The position numbers were made by a program, and so were the translations under genes. DNA of 18,119 nucleotides from Chlamydiota bacterium (GTDB lineage Bacteria > Chlamydiota > Chlamydiia > Chlamydiales > SLFE01): NCBI GenBank assembly GCA_011065065.1, contig JAAKFL010000015.1:1-18119 (forward strand). Direction: 5' to 3'. The first letter of the stretch is position 1, and every line of letters begins with the position of its first letter. The notes under the pieces were generated by a model. That model saw nothing but the letters and a program-made list of their open reading frames with translations, made no database searches and was not told the DNA's origin. Shown here piece by piece: positions 1 to 8,544 of the stretch.

Positions 1-1
1 A

Positions 2-133
2 ACTTACCATGCCGTAAAAAAATACATCGCGAATCAAAAAGAGCATCACAAAGGTCGCGACTTTAAACAGGAATTTATTCTCTTATGCAAAAGATATCAT
101 GTTGATTTTGATGAACGGTACCTATGGGATTAG
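2..133 (+). CDS. REP-associated (IS200-like Y1) transposase, C-terminal 43 residues
   Basis: An open frame enters from the left edge and ends with TAG at 131-133. The 43 visible residues include YIANQKEHHKG, FKQEFILLCK and a final DERYLWD. This pattern (Y-I-x-N-Q-x-x-H-H, then F-x-x-E, then DE-x-Y-L-W-D) is what I know from the C-terminus of Y1_Tnp/RAYT transposases of the IS200-like superfamily, which cut and rejoin single-stranded palindromic repeats. The catalytic HUH motif and tyrosine lie outside the window, so activity cannot be judged. A cluster of short palindromes starts directly after the stop, as is usual for RAYT genes. The frame is too short for ordinary ORF calling. The family assignment rests on recalled motif similarity only. 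Confidence 0.72.
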   Translation, partial: TYHAVKKYIANQKEHHKGRDFKQEFILLCKRYHVDFDERYLWD

Positions 134-300
134 TGTCGCCCTTTCAGGGCTCTGTTGGTGGGGGTAGATCTTGATCCTAGGCCTCCGCTTCGCTACAGCC
201 TAGGCTATCAAATGCCAGGCCTCCGGCCCTAGTGCTCTGTGTGCTTAGCACTCATTGTCTTAAGTTAAATTTTAGCTTTCCGCATATACCCCGACTGGGG
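134..300. repeat. Cluster of short palindromes downstream of the RAYT gene
   Basis: At least four hairpin-forming units follow the transposase stop. GCCCT/AGGGC is at 138-142/146-150, CCTAGGC/GCCTAGG at 176-182/198-204, AGTGCT/AGCACT at 231-236/247-252, and CCCC/GGGG at 289-292/297-300. A GGCC-TCC-GGCC unit lies near 219-228. Such arrays are typical substrates of REP-associated transposases. The rest of the gene-free stretch up to 382 shows no open frame or further structure that I can support. The last hairpin has no T-run, so it is not called a terminator. Confidence 0.6.
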
Positions 301-382
301 CCCAAAAAAGACAATCATTTTTCATGTCAATCAAAAGATGTGTAGAATTGTAAGGGCTTGTCTGCGCACTCCAAGAAGTATT

Positions 383-1213
383 TTATTGGATACGATCAAA
401 AATAATGTCCACGTCAGGGCAGAGTTTTTTGAGCTTATTGATTGTGATAGCAGAAAATTCTAGGCCATAGGCCAATTCATAATATCTATCTAACTGACAT
501 TGGAATTGTTCACAATTTGTGATATTGAGCGTTTTTAAAGATGTCGGAAAGAGCGCGAAATTGTATTCTGATATATTTTTACATCCACTAATATTGAGGT
601 AGGTGAGTGTCGGAGGCAGATTCCGAAAACATGTTCCAATAATGTCCTTGGAACCGAGTATTTCTAGTGCTGTTAACTCTTGAGGGAGTTCGGATAATTC
701 TTCATCTAAATTTTTTACCCACATTCCCATAGTTCTTAAACATGCGAAAAATTGATTCTGTTTGAGAGAGAGTTTCTTTAAGGTTATGGGTAGTGATTTC
801 AACCTTCCTGATTGGAGCTCACAACTTTCAAGTCGGAGTTCAGTGATGTTGCGATAAGAAGGTAAATGTCTTTGGACATGGTACCAATCTCGTTGAATCA
901 AGTTCAATCTGACGACCTTATTTTTATCAAATTTGATATGATAGGCTTTATCGTTGAATTCAGTAAATTCCGGAACTTTTTCGTAAAATTTTGCACAAGC
1001 CCATATGTCGTCCCACCCAATCTCGTCATCATTAAATTTGTTGATGATATTCGTTCCCCAAATATGGGCATATTTTTCCAGGATAATGGAATTCGTTGAA
1101 ATTCCATACCACCTTCTGCTGACAAGGGAACAGGCCGTGCGAATCTCTTCCGGTTCTAGGTGCAGACAAATATAGGTCAGGATTTCATTGGGTAGATAGT
1201 CTATTGGTTGCAT
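383..1213 (-). CDS. F-box and leucine-rich-repeat protein, likely secreted effector
   Basis: The 276-residue product begins with an F-box at about residues 4-45: IDYLPNEILTYICLHLEPEE, then A-C-S-L-V-S-R-R-W. F-boxes bind Skp1 and tie substrates to host SCF (cullin-1) ubiquitin ligases. Residues ~120-235 carry irregular LRR-like units, for example ITELRLESC, LKKLSLKQN, LTYLNISGC and LKTLNITNC, which would select the target. There is no Sec signal peptide; chlamydial effectors of this kind are expected to leave by type III secretion, which is inference. The ATG at 1211-1213 directly overlaps the TAA of an mfd remnant (TAATG), and the upstream GTGAG is only a weak ribosome site. The gene is divergent from the BTB gene. 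The F-box call is firm; target and secretion are unknown. Confidence 0.85.
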   Translation of the reverse strand: MQPIDYLPNEILTYICLHLEPEEIRTACSLVSRRWYGISTNSIILEKYAHIWGTNIINKFNDDEIGWDDIWACAKFYEKVPEFTEFNDKAYHIKFDKNKVVRLNLIQRDWYHVQRHLPSYRNITELRLESCELQSGRLKSLPITLKKLSLKQNQFFACLRTMGMWVKNLDEELSELPQELTALEILGSKDIIGTCFRNLPPTLTYLNISGCKNISEYNFALFPTSLKTLNITNCEQFQCQLDRYYELAYGLEFSAITINKLKKLCPDVDIIFDRIQ

Positions 1214-1315
1214 TAGAACTCACGAATGGCTTCAAGTATTTTTTGTTCCCAATTCTGAGGATCATCTGTTTTTTTGAAAAGGGTTTTCTTGACGTCCACT
1301 TGTTTCCCTTTTTTT
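1213..1315 (-). pseudogene. Second copy of the mfd 3' end (remnant)
   Basis: About 100 bp match the true mfd end at 2542-2645 with about six substitutions. Translated on the minus strand it gives KKTLFKKTDDPQNWEQKI, then LEAIREF and a stop. The real gene reads the same except N for the second D and E for Q. Four of the six differences are synonymous. Similarity stops near 1315 inside a T-run, so no upstream mfd sequence is present and the piece cannot be functional. The remnant abuts the F-box start codon, and both copies lie in the same orientation on either side of the BTB gene. Confidence 0.88.
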
Positions 1316-1324
1316 GCGACTTCT

Positions 1325-1332
1325 ATTATAAT
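1325..1332. promoter_or_regulatory. Possible shared -10 element of the divergent F-box and BTB genes
   Basis: The 8-bp palindrome ATTATAAT gives TATAAT on the plus strand (1327-1332) and TATAAT on the minus strand (1330-1325). It could serve both divergent genes. The -35 regions are poor: TTCCCT at 1304-1309 for the plus strand with a 17-bp spacer, TTCTAC near 1354-1349 for the minus strand. The plus-strand -35 would lie within the mfd remnant. Sequence-only suggestion. Confidence 0.35.
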
Positions 1333-1367
1333 GCTTTTTTTAGCCACAGTAGAATTAGGAATTTATT

Positions 1368-2501
1368 ATGGATCCAGTATCATCATACCATGAATTATGC
1401 AAGAAACCCCATTCACGTTTCGATTTAACAAATTTTCACTGCGTCTCGTCTCTCGTAGAAAAAATCATAACGACCGAATCTGAGACACATGAGGTTGTCA
1501 AACAGATTTGCGATCTCGTTGAAAAGTCCAATCTGGCTTTTCATGCAAAACAATTGGAAAGCCGCTCATCGATCGTTGAAATTTATTGGAATGAAGTTGA
1601 TTGGAAGAAACTCCCTTACGATAAGTCCTTACGTAAAACATGCGATGTGGTTTTTCTAGTAAATCAGCATCCTATTCCAGCACACAGCTCACGTCTGATC
1701 GATCGTTATCCTTATTTTCAAGCTCTTCTTATAAGCCCTTTTAAAGAAAATCCTTTGGAAGCCCCGATAGAGATTGAAGAAGTTGCAGACCAAACATTCC
1801 TTAACTTTATTTGGTATGTCTACAAGGACAAACTTCCTTCGCATATTAAAGAGTTGGAGACTTTACAAGTCTATGCAGATATGATTGGAGATGAAACTTT
1901 AGCCGGGAAGTGCCGGAACCTATTTGCAAAAGTCATCGAAGCCTTAAAAGAAGAGTTCGAGGAAATTCAAAAGGAATCTGAACTGAACACCTGGTTGCGA
2001 GTACATGATTTAGGAACAGAGGATATTGCGAAATTTTACATCCTGACTTTAAAAAAAACAAAACAAAAACAGTCTTCGATTCCCGAGGACATAAAAATAT
2101 CAAGTATTAGCGAATCTTGTTTTTCTATTGATTGGAGTTTTTCGTTGAGTGATGAAGAATTGGTTCTGCACGATTCTTTTAATACAATAAAAGAGTCCCG
2201 CAAGTTTAAAAAATTTGGCTGTGACTGGACGATTCTTATCGGTGGAAATAGGTCGGGTTATGGTTGCTATTATGGTTGCTACTTGAAATTACATTCGCGC
2301 CCTTCAAAAGCGTTGTCTTTGAAATCCACATGGACGGTTGGATTGGGGCGAGCTAAATATACAAAAACGACATCTTGTGTCCATAAAAAACCAGGTGATT
2401 GGGGTATAAATTTAGGAGTGGGTAAAGTGCCCAAATTGAAGTCTTTGATTTGTGATGGGAAACTTCATATCAATCTAAAATGTGAGAGAGTTGAAAAATA
2501 G
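1368..2501 (+). CDS. BTB/POZ and MATH-like domain protein, likely cullin-3 adaptor effector
   Basis: A protein of 377 residues. Residues ~90-187 form a BTB/POZ domain: TCDVVFLVNQHPIPAHSSRL, then YFQALL, P-I-E-I-E-E-V, F-x-x-F-I-W-Y-V-Y, and a terminal helix L-A-G-K-C-R-N-L-F. BTB domains dimerise and recruit cullin-3 ligases. Residues ~250-374 resemble a MATH/TRAF substrate-binding fold (CDWTILI, YLKLHS, TWTVGL, DWGINLG, LICDGKLHINLKCERVE). The order BTB-then-MATH is the reverse of the SPOP-type MATH-then-BTB. The first 85 residues are helical without a recognised domain. ATG at 1368 follows AGGA (1357-1360) by 7 nt. It converges on mfd, with 40 bp between stops and no clear terminator. BTB is well supported, MATH less so. 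Confidence 0.82.
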   Translation: MDPVSSYHELCKKPHSRFDLTNFHCVSSLVEKIITTESETHEVVKQICDLVEKSNLAFHAKQLESRSSIVEIYWNEVDWKKLPYDKSLRKTCDVVFLVNQHPIPAHSSRLIDRYPYFQALLISPFKENPLEAPIEIEEVADQTFLNFIWYVYKDKLPSHIKELETLQVYADMIGDETLAGKCRNLFAKVIEALKEEFEEIQKESELNTWLRVHDLGTEDIAKFYILTLKKTKQKQSSIPEDIKISSISESCFSIDWSFSLSDEELVLHDSFNTIKESRKFKKFGCDWTILIGGNRSGYGCYYGCYLKLHSRPSKALSLKSTWTVGLGRAKYTKTTSCVHKKPGDWGINLGVGKVPKLKSLICDGKLHINLKCERVEK

Positions 2502-2541
2502 CCTTAGATTGCAGACAGATTTAGAATTTATTAGTCATCAT

Positions 2542-5500
2542 TTAGAACTCACGAATGGCTTCGAGTATTTTTTCTTCCCAATTCTGGGGATTGTCTGTTT
2601 TTTTGAAAAGGGTTTTCTTGACGTCCACTTGTTTTCCTCTTTTCTTCTCTAAAGTAAGTGATACTTTTCCAATTTGAATGGAGGTAATTCCCTTTAATGT
2701 CGCAGCTGTTTTGACCCGCGACAAGTGAATCAACCATTTGGCAGGCTCAGGCATCGGACCAAAACGATCGATTAGTTCCTCGGCAACTTCATCAATCTCT
2801 TCAAAGCTGATGGCTTCCCCAAGCCGCTGATAAAATTCCATGCGTAAGCTGACTTCGTTAACATAATCCTCCGGCAGTCGAGCATCGATTGCCGCTTCCA
2901 CTTTTGTTTCGACTAAGGATGGTGGGGCTTCTCCTTTTAATGTTTTGACGGCCCGTTTTAACCATTTGCAGTATTGATGAAATCCAATGGCTGCCACTTG
3001 GCCTGACTGCTCTTCTCCTAAAACATTTCCCGCTCCCCGTATTTCTAAATCGCGCAAGGCCACTTTCATGCCTCCTCCGTATCCCGAAGTTTCCGCCAAA
3101 GCGGAAAGCCTTCTTCGTGTAATGGCAGGGAGTGTCGTCAAACTTGGAACTAAGAAATAGGCATACGCCTGGCGATTCCATCGGCCTACTCGACCACGCA
3201 GCTGATACAACTCGGCCAGCCCAAATCGGTCAGCTCGGTCAATCAAAATGGTATTCGCATTCGGGATGTCGATGCCGTTCTCAACGATGGTGGTGGCCAC
3301 TAAGATGTCCACTTCACCGTTTTTAAAGGCGTGGAAAACGATATCCAGTTCTTTGGGGGTCATCTGGCCATGCCCGACGATGACTCGCGCTTGAGGCAAC
3401 AGCTTTTTGATGCGAGTGGCTATATTATAAATGGTATCCACTCGATTATGGATCACAAACGCTTGTCCATCTCGTGTGAGCTCGCGAAGGAGAACACTTT
3501 TCAGGAGGTTGTCATTCATCTCAGCAATGACCGTCTTGATGGGTACGCGGTCTTGTGGGGGTGTATTGATGATCGATAGATCCCGTGCTCCCATTAAGGA
3601 CATGTAGAGCGTTCTGGGGATCGGAGTCGCCGTGAGTGTGAGACATTCAACGCCGATTTTAATTTTTTTGAGGTGTTCTTTGACGCGCACGCCAAAACGT
3701 TGCTCTTCGTCCACAATGACAAGTCCCAAGTCCTTAAATAATACGTCGTCGCTCGTGATGCGGTGGGTGCCAATCAGAATGTCCACCGTTCCCTTGGCAA
3801 CACCTTCTATGATTTTTCGTGTTTTCTTTGGTTTTTGGAAACGAGAAAGCATTTCGATATTGATGGGGAAGTCCTGCATCCGTTCGATAAAATTTTCGTA
3901 GTGCTGCAGAGCAAGCATTGTTGTGGGAACAAGGATGGCGACTTGTTTTTCTCCATCCATGACCGCTTTAAAGGAGGCTCTCATCGCGACTTCGGTTTTT
4001 CCATAACCAACATCCCCACAGACAAGCCGATCCATCGATTTTTCGGAACACATGTCTTGTTTGACAGAATGGATGGCGTCGACTTGATCCTTGGTTTCAA
4101 TAAAGGGGAATTCGTCTTCAAATGCGATGATGTCTTCGCCGTCTTCGGGAAATTTGTGCCCCGGTGTAATCGATCTTTTAGCATAGAGATCCAGGAGGTC
4201 CGCAGCGTAGCCAATGATCGCTTGTTGTGTTCTCTCCTTTGCTCTTTTCCAGCGAGTGCTCCCCAACTCATGCATCTTTGGCACTTCATCGCTGGTCCCA
4301 ATATATTTAGTGATCATGTGGGCTTGGTTCATCGGAACATAGAGACGTGAATCATTGGCGTATTCAATCAGGAAGAATTCGTTCATCACCCCATTGTGGT
4401 CAGGGCGACGCTCGACTCCTAAGAATCGCCCAATGCCGTTTTGAATGTGGACCACCATGTCGCCCGGGGTCAGCTCAAAGGATTCTGAAGGGGGAGTGTG
4501 GTAGGTGCTACGATGCTTTTGGCGACGGATTTTCGTGCGATGAGTGATTTCGGTTAAGGGGAAGAGCACAAAACGGGACTCGGGAACAGTAAACCCTGAT
4601 GACAAATATCCGAGTATTACAGAAGCTGAAATCCCTTCTTTCGCTAGCTTTTCTTCAAATGACGCTTTCTCGACTTCTCCCGCCGAAAGAATTCGCCAGG
4701 TATCCGATCCTTTGAGGGCTTCGAAAATCTCTTCTTCAGACAATCCCTCTTCAGGTAAGTTTTCCGGTAAGAGATAGTTGCGTACGGTCATAAATGGCGA
4801 TCGCCATCGCTTGGCTTTTAGCTGCCGTTGGAACATTTCGAATCCGATGGCATAAAGAGGGTTCTCCTTGGAATAAAGGCTCCCTTCCACTTTCTCCAGA
4901 ACTTGAACGGGACTGAGATTTTCGATGGGACTATTTGTCAGATAAACTTTTTGTAAATTTTCCAGAGAATCTAAAAACTCTTCAATGCTGCAAAAGAAAG
5001 GAGAATCATGTTGAGACAGACTTTTCAATTGAGCATAGCGATCTTCCAGAGCCACTAAGTCATCGAGAATGACAATGGTGTCAGGTCCCAAGTAATCTAA
5101 AATGGTGCATAACTTTGGAGCATTTCCCAATAACTCCAACTCTTTTGCTGGATTGATGGAAATTTCATCCACTTTGTGAATTGATTTTTGGCCGATGGGA
5201 TCATAAATGCGTAATGATTCAATTTCATCGCCCCAAAATTCGATGCGGTAGGGATCCGGAGAAGACACGGGAAAAATGTCGATGATTCCTCCGCGCACCG
5301 CAAGCTCACCTTTATCAGAAGCGACCGGCCGTCTTTCATAACCCATCGATTCAAAATGTTCGATTAAATCATCAAAGGGATACCCTTCACCTACTTTCAA
5401 TTCAAAATAAAGCGAATCAAAATATGAGGGAGCAATTAGTTTTTGCAAGGAGGCTTGCATGCTTGTCAGGACGATATGCGGAGTTTTCTTTTTAAGAATT

Positions 5501-5811
5501 TTCTCCAGCACTTCATAACGCTCTCCCACAATATCGGGACTTGGTGCTACTTTTTCTGAAGGCAATGTTTCCCAAGCGGGAAAATCGACAACTGGCGCAT
5601 CGGTAAAGATTCCAAAATCGTGAAAAAGGGCTGCTTCTTCTTGTTTAGCGCCTGTCAAAATCAGGACATGTTTTCCGGTCAGCTTTTGCGCAATGGCGGC
5701 TAAAAGAGCTTTAGGGGAGTCCCAGAGCTCCTCGATCAAAAGATCGTGCTTGGCAGTCAACGCTTCCTGAAAAGGTTTGAGTTGTGGGAGGTCTTGAATT
5801 TCTTGAATCAC
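2542..5811 (-). CDS. mfd: Transcription-repair coupling factor Mfd
   Basis: Mfd removes RNA polymerase stalled at DNA lesions and recruits UvrA for strand-specific repair. The 1089-residue product has the whole architecture: a UvrB-like N-terminal module (about 1-350), the RNA-polymerase interaction domain (about 447-505, ELTPGDMVVH and IGRFLGVE), and a RecG-like translocase. The translocase shows Walker A GDVGYGKTE (599-607), DEEQ (701-704), TATPIPR (727-733), TTIVENGID (840-848) and QLRGRVGR (870-877), followed by the TRG motif and the D7 regulatory domain. Slightly shorter than the E. coli protein, as usual for chlamydiae. The start is GTG at 5811, forming a GTGA overlap with the alaS stop, so translation is probably coupled. 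A second copy of its last ~100 bp lies at 1213-1315. Confidence 0.97.
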   Translation of the reverse strand: MIQEIQDLPQLKPFQEALTAKHDLLIEELWDSPKALLAAIAQKLTGKHVLILTGAKQEEAALFHDFGIFTDAPVVDFPAWETLPSEKVAPSPDIVGERYEVLEKILKKKTPHIVLTSMQASLQKLIAPSYFDSLYFELKVGEGYPFDDLIEHFESMGYERRPVASDKGELAVRGGIIDIFPVSSPDPYRIEFWGDEIESLRIYDPIGQKSIHKVDEISINPAKELELLGNAPKLCTILDYLGPDTIVILDDLVALEDRYAQLKSLSQHDSPFFCSIEEFLDSLENLQKVYLTNSPIENLSPVQVLEKVEGSLYSKENPLYAIGFEMFQRQLKAKRWRSPFMTVRNYLLPENLPEEGLSEEEIFEALKGSDTWRILSAGEVEKASFEEKLAKEGISASVILGYLSSGFTVPESRFVLFPLTEITHRTKIRRQKHRSTYHTPPSESFELTPGDMVVHIQNGIGRFLGVERRPDHNGVMNEFFLIEYANDSRLYVPMNQAHMITKYIGTSDEVPKMHELGSTRWKRAKERTQQAIIGYAADLLDLYAKRSITPGHKFPEDGEDIIAFEDEFPFIETKDQVDAIHSVKQDMCSEKSMDRLVCGDVGYGKTEVAMRASFKAVMDGEKQVAILVPTTMLALQHYENFIERMQDFPINIEMLSRFQKPKKTRKIIEGVAKGTVDILIGTHRITSDDVLFKDLGLVIVDEEQRFGVRVKEHLKKIKIGVECLTLTATPIPRTLYMSLMGARDLSIINTPPQDRVPIKTVIAEMNDNLLKSVLLRELTRDGQAFVIHNRVDTIYNIATRIKKLLPQARVIVGHGQMTPKELDIVFHAFKNGEVDILVATTIVENGIDIPNANTILIDRADRFGLAELYQLRGRVGRWNRQAYAYFLVPSLTTLPAITRRRLSALAETSGYGGGMKVALRDLEIRGAGNVLGEEQSGQVAAIGFHQYCKWLKRAVKTLKGEAPPSLVETKVEAAIDARLPEDYVNEVSLRMEFYQRLGEAISFEEIDEVAEELIDRFGPMPEPAKWLIHLSRVKTAATLKGITSIQIGKVSLTLEKKRGKQVDVKKTLFKKTDNPQNWEEKILEAIREF

Positions 5812-8417
5812 GATAACAGATCTCGAACTTTTGACAGGGCTTCCCCAAGTTTTTCAGGAGCTGTCCCACCAGCTTGAGCTCCGCTCGGCTTTCCTCCGCC
5901 AGAACCCCCGATAATCGGAGCAATTTCTTGAATGATCGCCTTAGCATCCATTCCTTTTTTGACACAATCATCGCTAATGCGGACAATCAAATTCCCTTTG
6001 TCTCCTGATCGACACCCTAACACAAGGACTCCAGAACCCATTTTGTTCAGGGTTTCATCAGCAAATGTGCGCAGCTCTTTTGCATCAACTGAAAGCTCTT
6101 CTACAATCAGCGGAATGTCCTTAACGGTCTCTTTTTTCTGAACTAATGAGTCGATCATGCTCTGACGAGATTGTTGCTGAATTTTTTTCAGCTTCAAGTT
6201 GGTCTCTTGATTTTCTTCCAATAGCTTTTCCAATCGCGTCATCAGCTTCTGCGGAGTCGTCTTCACGAGGTTCGCGACATCATCTATCATGTTCTCCGTA
6301 CCTCGAACAAAATCTTCTGCTCTTTTCCCCGACACAGCCTCAATTCGACGAATTCCTGCAGCGATACTTTTTTCCGAAATGATTTTGAACAACCCAATGT
6401 TTCCTGAACGTGACGTGTGTGTTCCCCCGCAAAGTTCTTTGGAAGGGGCCACATCAATGACGCGCACCACACTGTCGTATTTATCTCCGAAAAATTGTTT
6501 GATCTCCGATTTCTGCTGCGCCTTTTCATAGGGAATCTCGTAGCTGCCGACTTCAACATTTTCCCGAACTTTCTCATTAACCAAATCTTCTATTGCACGG
6601 ATTTCATCTTGCGTGAGAGCTTTGTGATGACTGAAATCAAAGCGAGTACGATTGGCATCGACAACCGAACCTGCTTGACGCACATGTTCTCCCAAAACCT
6701 CATGCAAAGCCCAGTGTAGCAAATGAGTCGCCGTGTGATTATTCTCTATCGCTTGACGTCTTTCAGCATTCACACAAGTCTGAACAGAATCACCAACTTT
6801 CAGCTCTCCCCGAAGCATCTGTCCAATATGAGTCGATATCCCTTTAAAGGGAGATTGCGTGTCTTTCACTTCAAACAGTGTACTCTCGCCAGTGAGATTT
6901 CCGGTGTCGCCCACCTGGCCGCCCATTTCTGCATAAAAAGGAGTCTGATCCAAAATCACACATCCCTCTTCACCTTCTTGTAAAGAGTCGACAAACTGTC
7001 CCTCTTTGACAAGTCCGGTCACCTTACCCTCTCCGGTTGTCCCTTCATAGCCAATAAAAGTCGTTTGGGGATGATTTTCGAAAAGACTTTGTTCAGCGAG
7101 CTGCTCAGTGGTTTTGTGCACGGCACGTGAACGTTCACGAGCTTCCTCTTCTAAAACTTCATACCGTTTCAAATCGACATCAAGACCACTATCCTTTGCC
7201 AATAGAAGGATCTCTTCAATGGGAAACCCGTAAGTGTCTTTCATCTTGAAAGCGTCATCTCCGGAAATGTGATTGCCATGTTCCTGCGCAGATTCAATGA
7301 TTTGATTCAGCAGATTTCCACCGCGATTAAGCGTTCGAATGAAACTTTCTTCTTCAATTGTTAAAATTTCCGTAATTCTGTTTTGGCTTTGACGTAACTC
7401 AGAAAAGTGGTCACTCATTTCATCGACCAATGTTGGAAGAACTTTTGCTAAAAAAGGATCTTTTAAACCTAATTGTCGTCCATATCTGACGGCACGACGC
7501 AAAACTTTTCTCAGAACATATCCTCGATCGACATTGCTTGGTTGAACTCCGTCGGCAATGGCAAACGCCAAGCAACGCAAATGATCGGCAATTACGCGAA
7601 AAGCAGAAGCGGTGTGATGATCGCTGGGGTCGTATTCTTTTCCTGAGACATTTTCCACTTGCGCGATGATCGAGCGCAAAATATCGGTTTCAAAAACGCT
7701 GTCCACATCATCAAGAACACTCATGATCCGTTCAAGGCCCGCTCCCGTGTCGACAGAAGGCTTAGGCAAAAGCTCCCTTTCACCCGAAGACACCTGATTA
7801 AATTGCATAAAAACCAAGTTCCAGTATTCAAGAAAACGGTCTCCGTCGGGGTCGTCGAGCGGAGTATTCATTTCTCCATATGAAGGACCTCGATCATAAT
7901 AGAGTTCACTGCAAGGACCACAAGGGCCGGTATCACCCATCGACCAGAAATTTTCAGAAGCTCCCAATCTCACAACCCTTTCAATTGGAATATACTTGGT
8001 CCATAATTCAAAAGCCTCGTCATCCTCTTCAAAAACACTTGCCCAAAGATGTTTGGGATCAAACCCAAAGACTTCAGTCGAGACCTCCCAAGCAAATTGG
8101 ATCGCTTCCTCTTTAAAGTAATCTCCAAAAGAGAAATTTCCCAACATCTCAAAAAAAGTGAGATGGCGGCGCGTGTGACCGACATTCTCGAGATCGTTAT
8201 GCTTCCCCCCGACACGGATACACTTCTGGCTGGAAACGGCCCGATTGTAGTCCCGTTTTGACTGACCTAAAAAAATATCTTTAAACTGGTTCATCCCGGC
8301 GTTGGTAAACAGAAGGGTTGGGTCATCATGAGGGGCCACGCTGGAAGAGGGGACGATGGCATGTTGCCGATCCTTAAAATATTTTAGAAATTTTGAGCGT
8401 ATCTCGTTTGAATTCAT
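5808..8417 (-). CDS. alaS: Alanyl-tRNA synthetase
   Basis: Charges tRNA-Ala with alanine and hydrolyses mischarged Ser/Gly-tRNA. From ATG at 8417 the protein has 869 residues, normal for bacterial AlaS. Class II catalytic core at the N-terminus (FTNAGMNQFKDIFLG, then GDTGPCGPCSE and DTGAGLERI), then the tRNA-recognition region RGYVLRKVLRRAVRYGRQLG (298-317). The editing domain has the metal ligands HTATH (561-565) and CGGTH (663-667), and the C-Ala domain ends with GGSGGGKPSGAQAGG. An in-frame TTG at 8429 would add four residues, but GGAG 6 nt before the ATG at 8417 decides for the shorter form. It heads the alaS-mfd transcription unit; the adjacency is conserved in Chlamydia. Confidence 0.97.
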   Translation of the reverse strand: MNSNEIRSKFLKYFKDRQHAIVPSSSVAPHDDPTLLFTNAGMNQFKDIFLGQSKRDYNRAVSSQKCIRVGGKHNDLENVGHTRRHLTFFEMLGNFSFGDYFKEEAIQFAWEVSTEVFGFDPKHLWASVFEEDDEAFELWTKYIPIERVVRLGASENFWSMGDTGPCGPCSELYYDRGPSYGEMNTPLDDPDGDRFLEYWNLVFMQFNQVSSGERELLPKPSVDTGAGLERIMSVLDDVDSVFETDILRSIIAQVENVSGKEYDPSDHHTASAFRVIADHLRCLAFAIADGVQPSNVDRGYVLRKVLRRAVRYGRQLGLKDPFLAKVLPTLVDEMSDHFSELRQSQNRITEILTIEEESFIRTLNRGGNLLNQIIESAQEHGNHISGDDAFKMKDTYGFPIEEILLLAKDSGLDVDLKRYEVLEEEARERSRAVHKTTEQLAEQSLFENHPQTTFIGYEGTTGEGKVTGLVKEGQFVDSLQEGEEGCVILDQTPFYAEMGGQVGDTGNLTGESTLFEVKDTQSPFKGISTHIGQMLRGELKVGDSVQTCVNAERRQAIENNHTATHLLHWALHEVLGEHVRQAGSVVDANRTRFDFSHHKALTQDEIRAIEDLVNEKVRENVEVGSYEIPYEKAQQKSEIKQFFGDKYDSVVRVIDVAPSKELCGGTHTSRSGNIGLFKIISEKSIAAGIRRIEAVSGKRAEDFVRGTENMIDDVANLVKTTPQKLMTRLEKLLEENQETNLKLKKIQQQSRQSMIDSLVQKKETVKDIPLIVEELSVDAKELRTFADETLNKMGSGVLVLGCRSGDKGNLIVRISDDCVKKGMDAKAIIQEIAPIIGGSGGGKPSGAQAGGTAPEKLGEALSKVRDLLS

Positions 8418-8438
8418 GGTTTTCTCCAATTAAGAAGG

Positions 8439-8444
8439 ATTATA
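8439..8444 (-). promoter_or_regulatory. -10 element of the alaS-mfd unit
   Basis: TATAAT reads on the minus strand 22 nt before the alaS ATG, leaving a leader of about 15 nt with the GGAG ribosome site. No good -35 hexamer is found 16-18 bp upstream; the adjacent palindrome at 8466-8483 may replace it through a bound regulator. Confidence 0.45.
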
Positions 8445-8465
8445 GGGGATTGGGGAATAAAATCC

Positions 8466-8483
8466 TATGGACATACGTCCATA
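8466..8483. promoter_or_regulatory. Operator-like palindrome upstream of alaS
   Basis: TATGGACATACGTCCATA has perfect 7-bp arms around a 4-bp centre. It abuts the position expected for the -35 box of the alaS promoter, which is where an activator or repressor dimer would bind. It has no T-run on either side, so a terminator is unlikely. The regulator is unknown. Confidence 0.35.
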
Positions 8484-8544
8484 AGTTGAGACCATTGATA
8501 GCCGTATAATAAATTTTTTAATTTTATAAATAATAATTATTTAA

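Noticed and set aside
134..300. CRISPR array or tRNA genes in the palindrome-rich stretch.
   Set aside because: The palindromes differ from each other, are not regularly spaced direct repeats, and none folds into a cloverleaf.
1204..1428. A 74-residue plus-strand frame over the mfd remnant and BTB promoter.
   Set aside because: It is the antisense of the mfd remnant joined to promoter DNA and overlaps the BTB start out of frame.
3763..4350. A 195-residue plus-strand reading frame opposite mfd.
   Set aside because: It lies wholly antisense to conserved Mfd translocase motifs and its sequence shows no domain; a shadow of the real gene.
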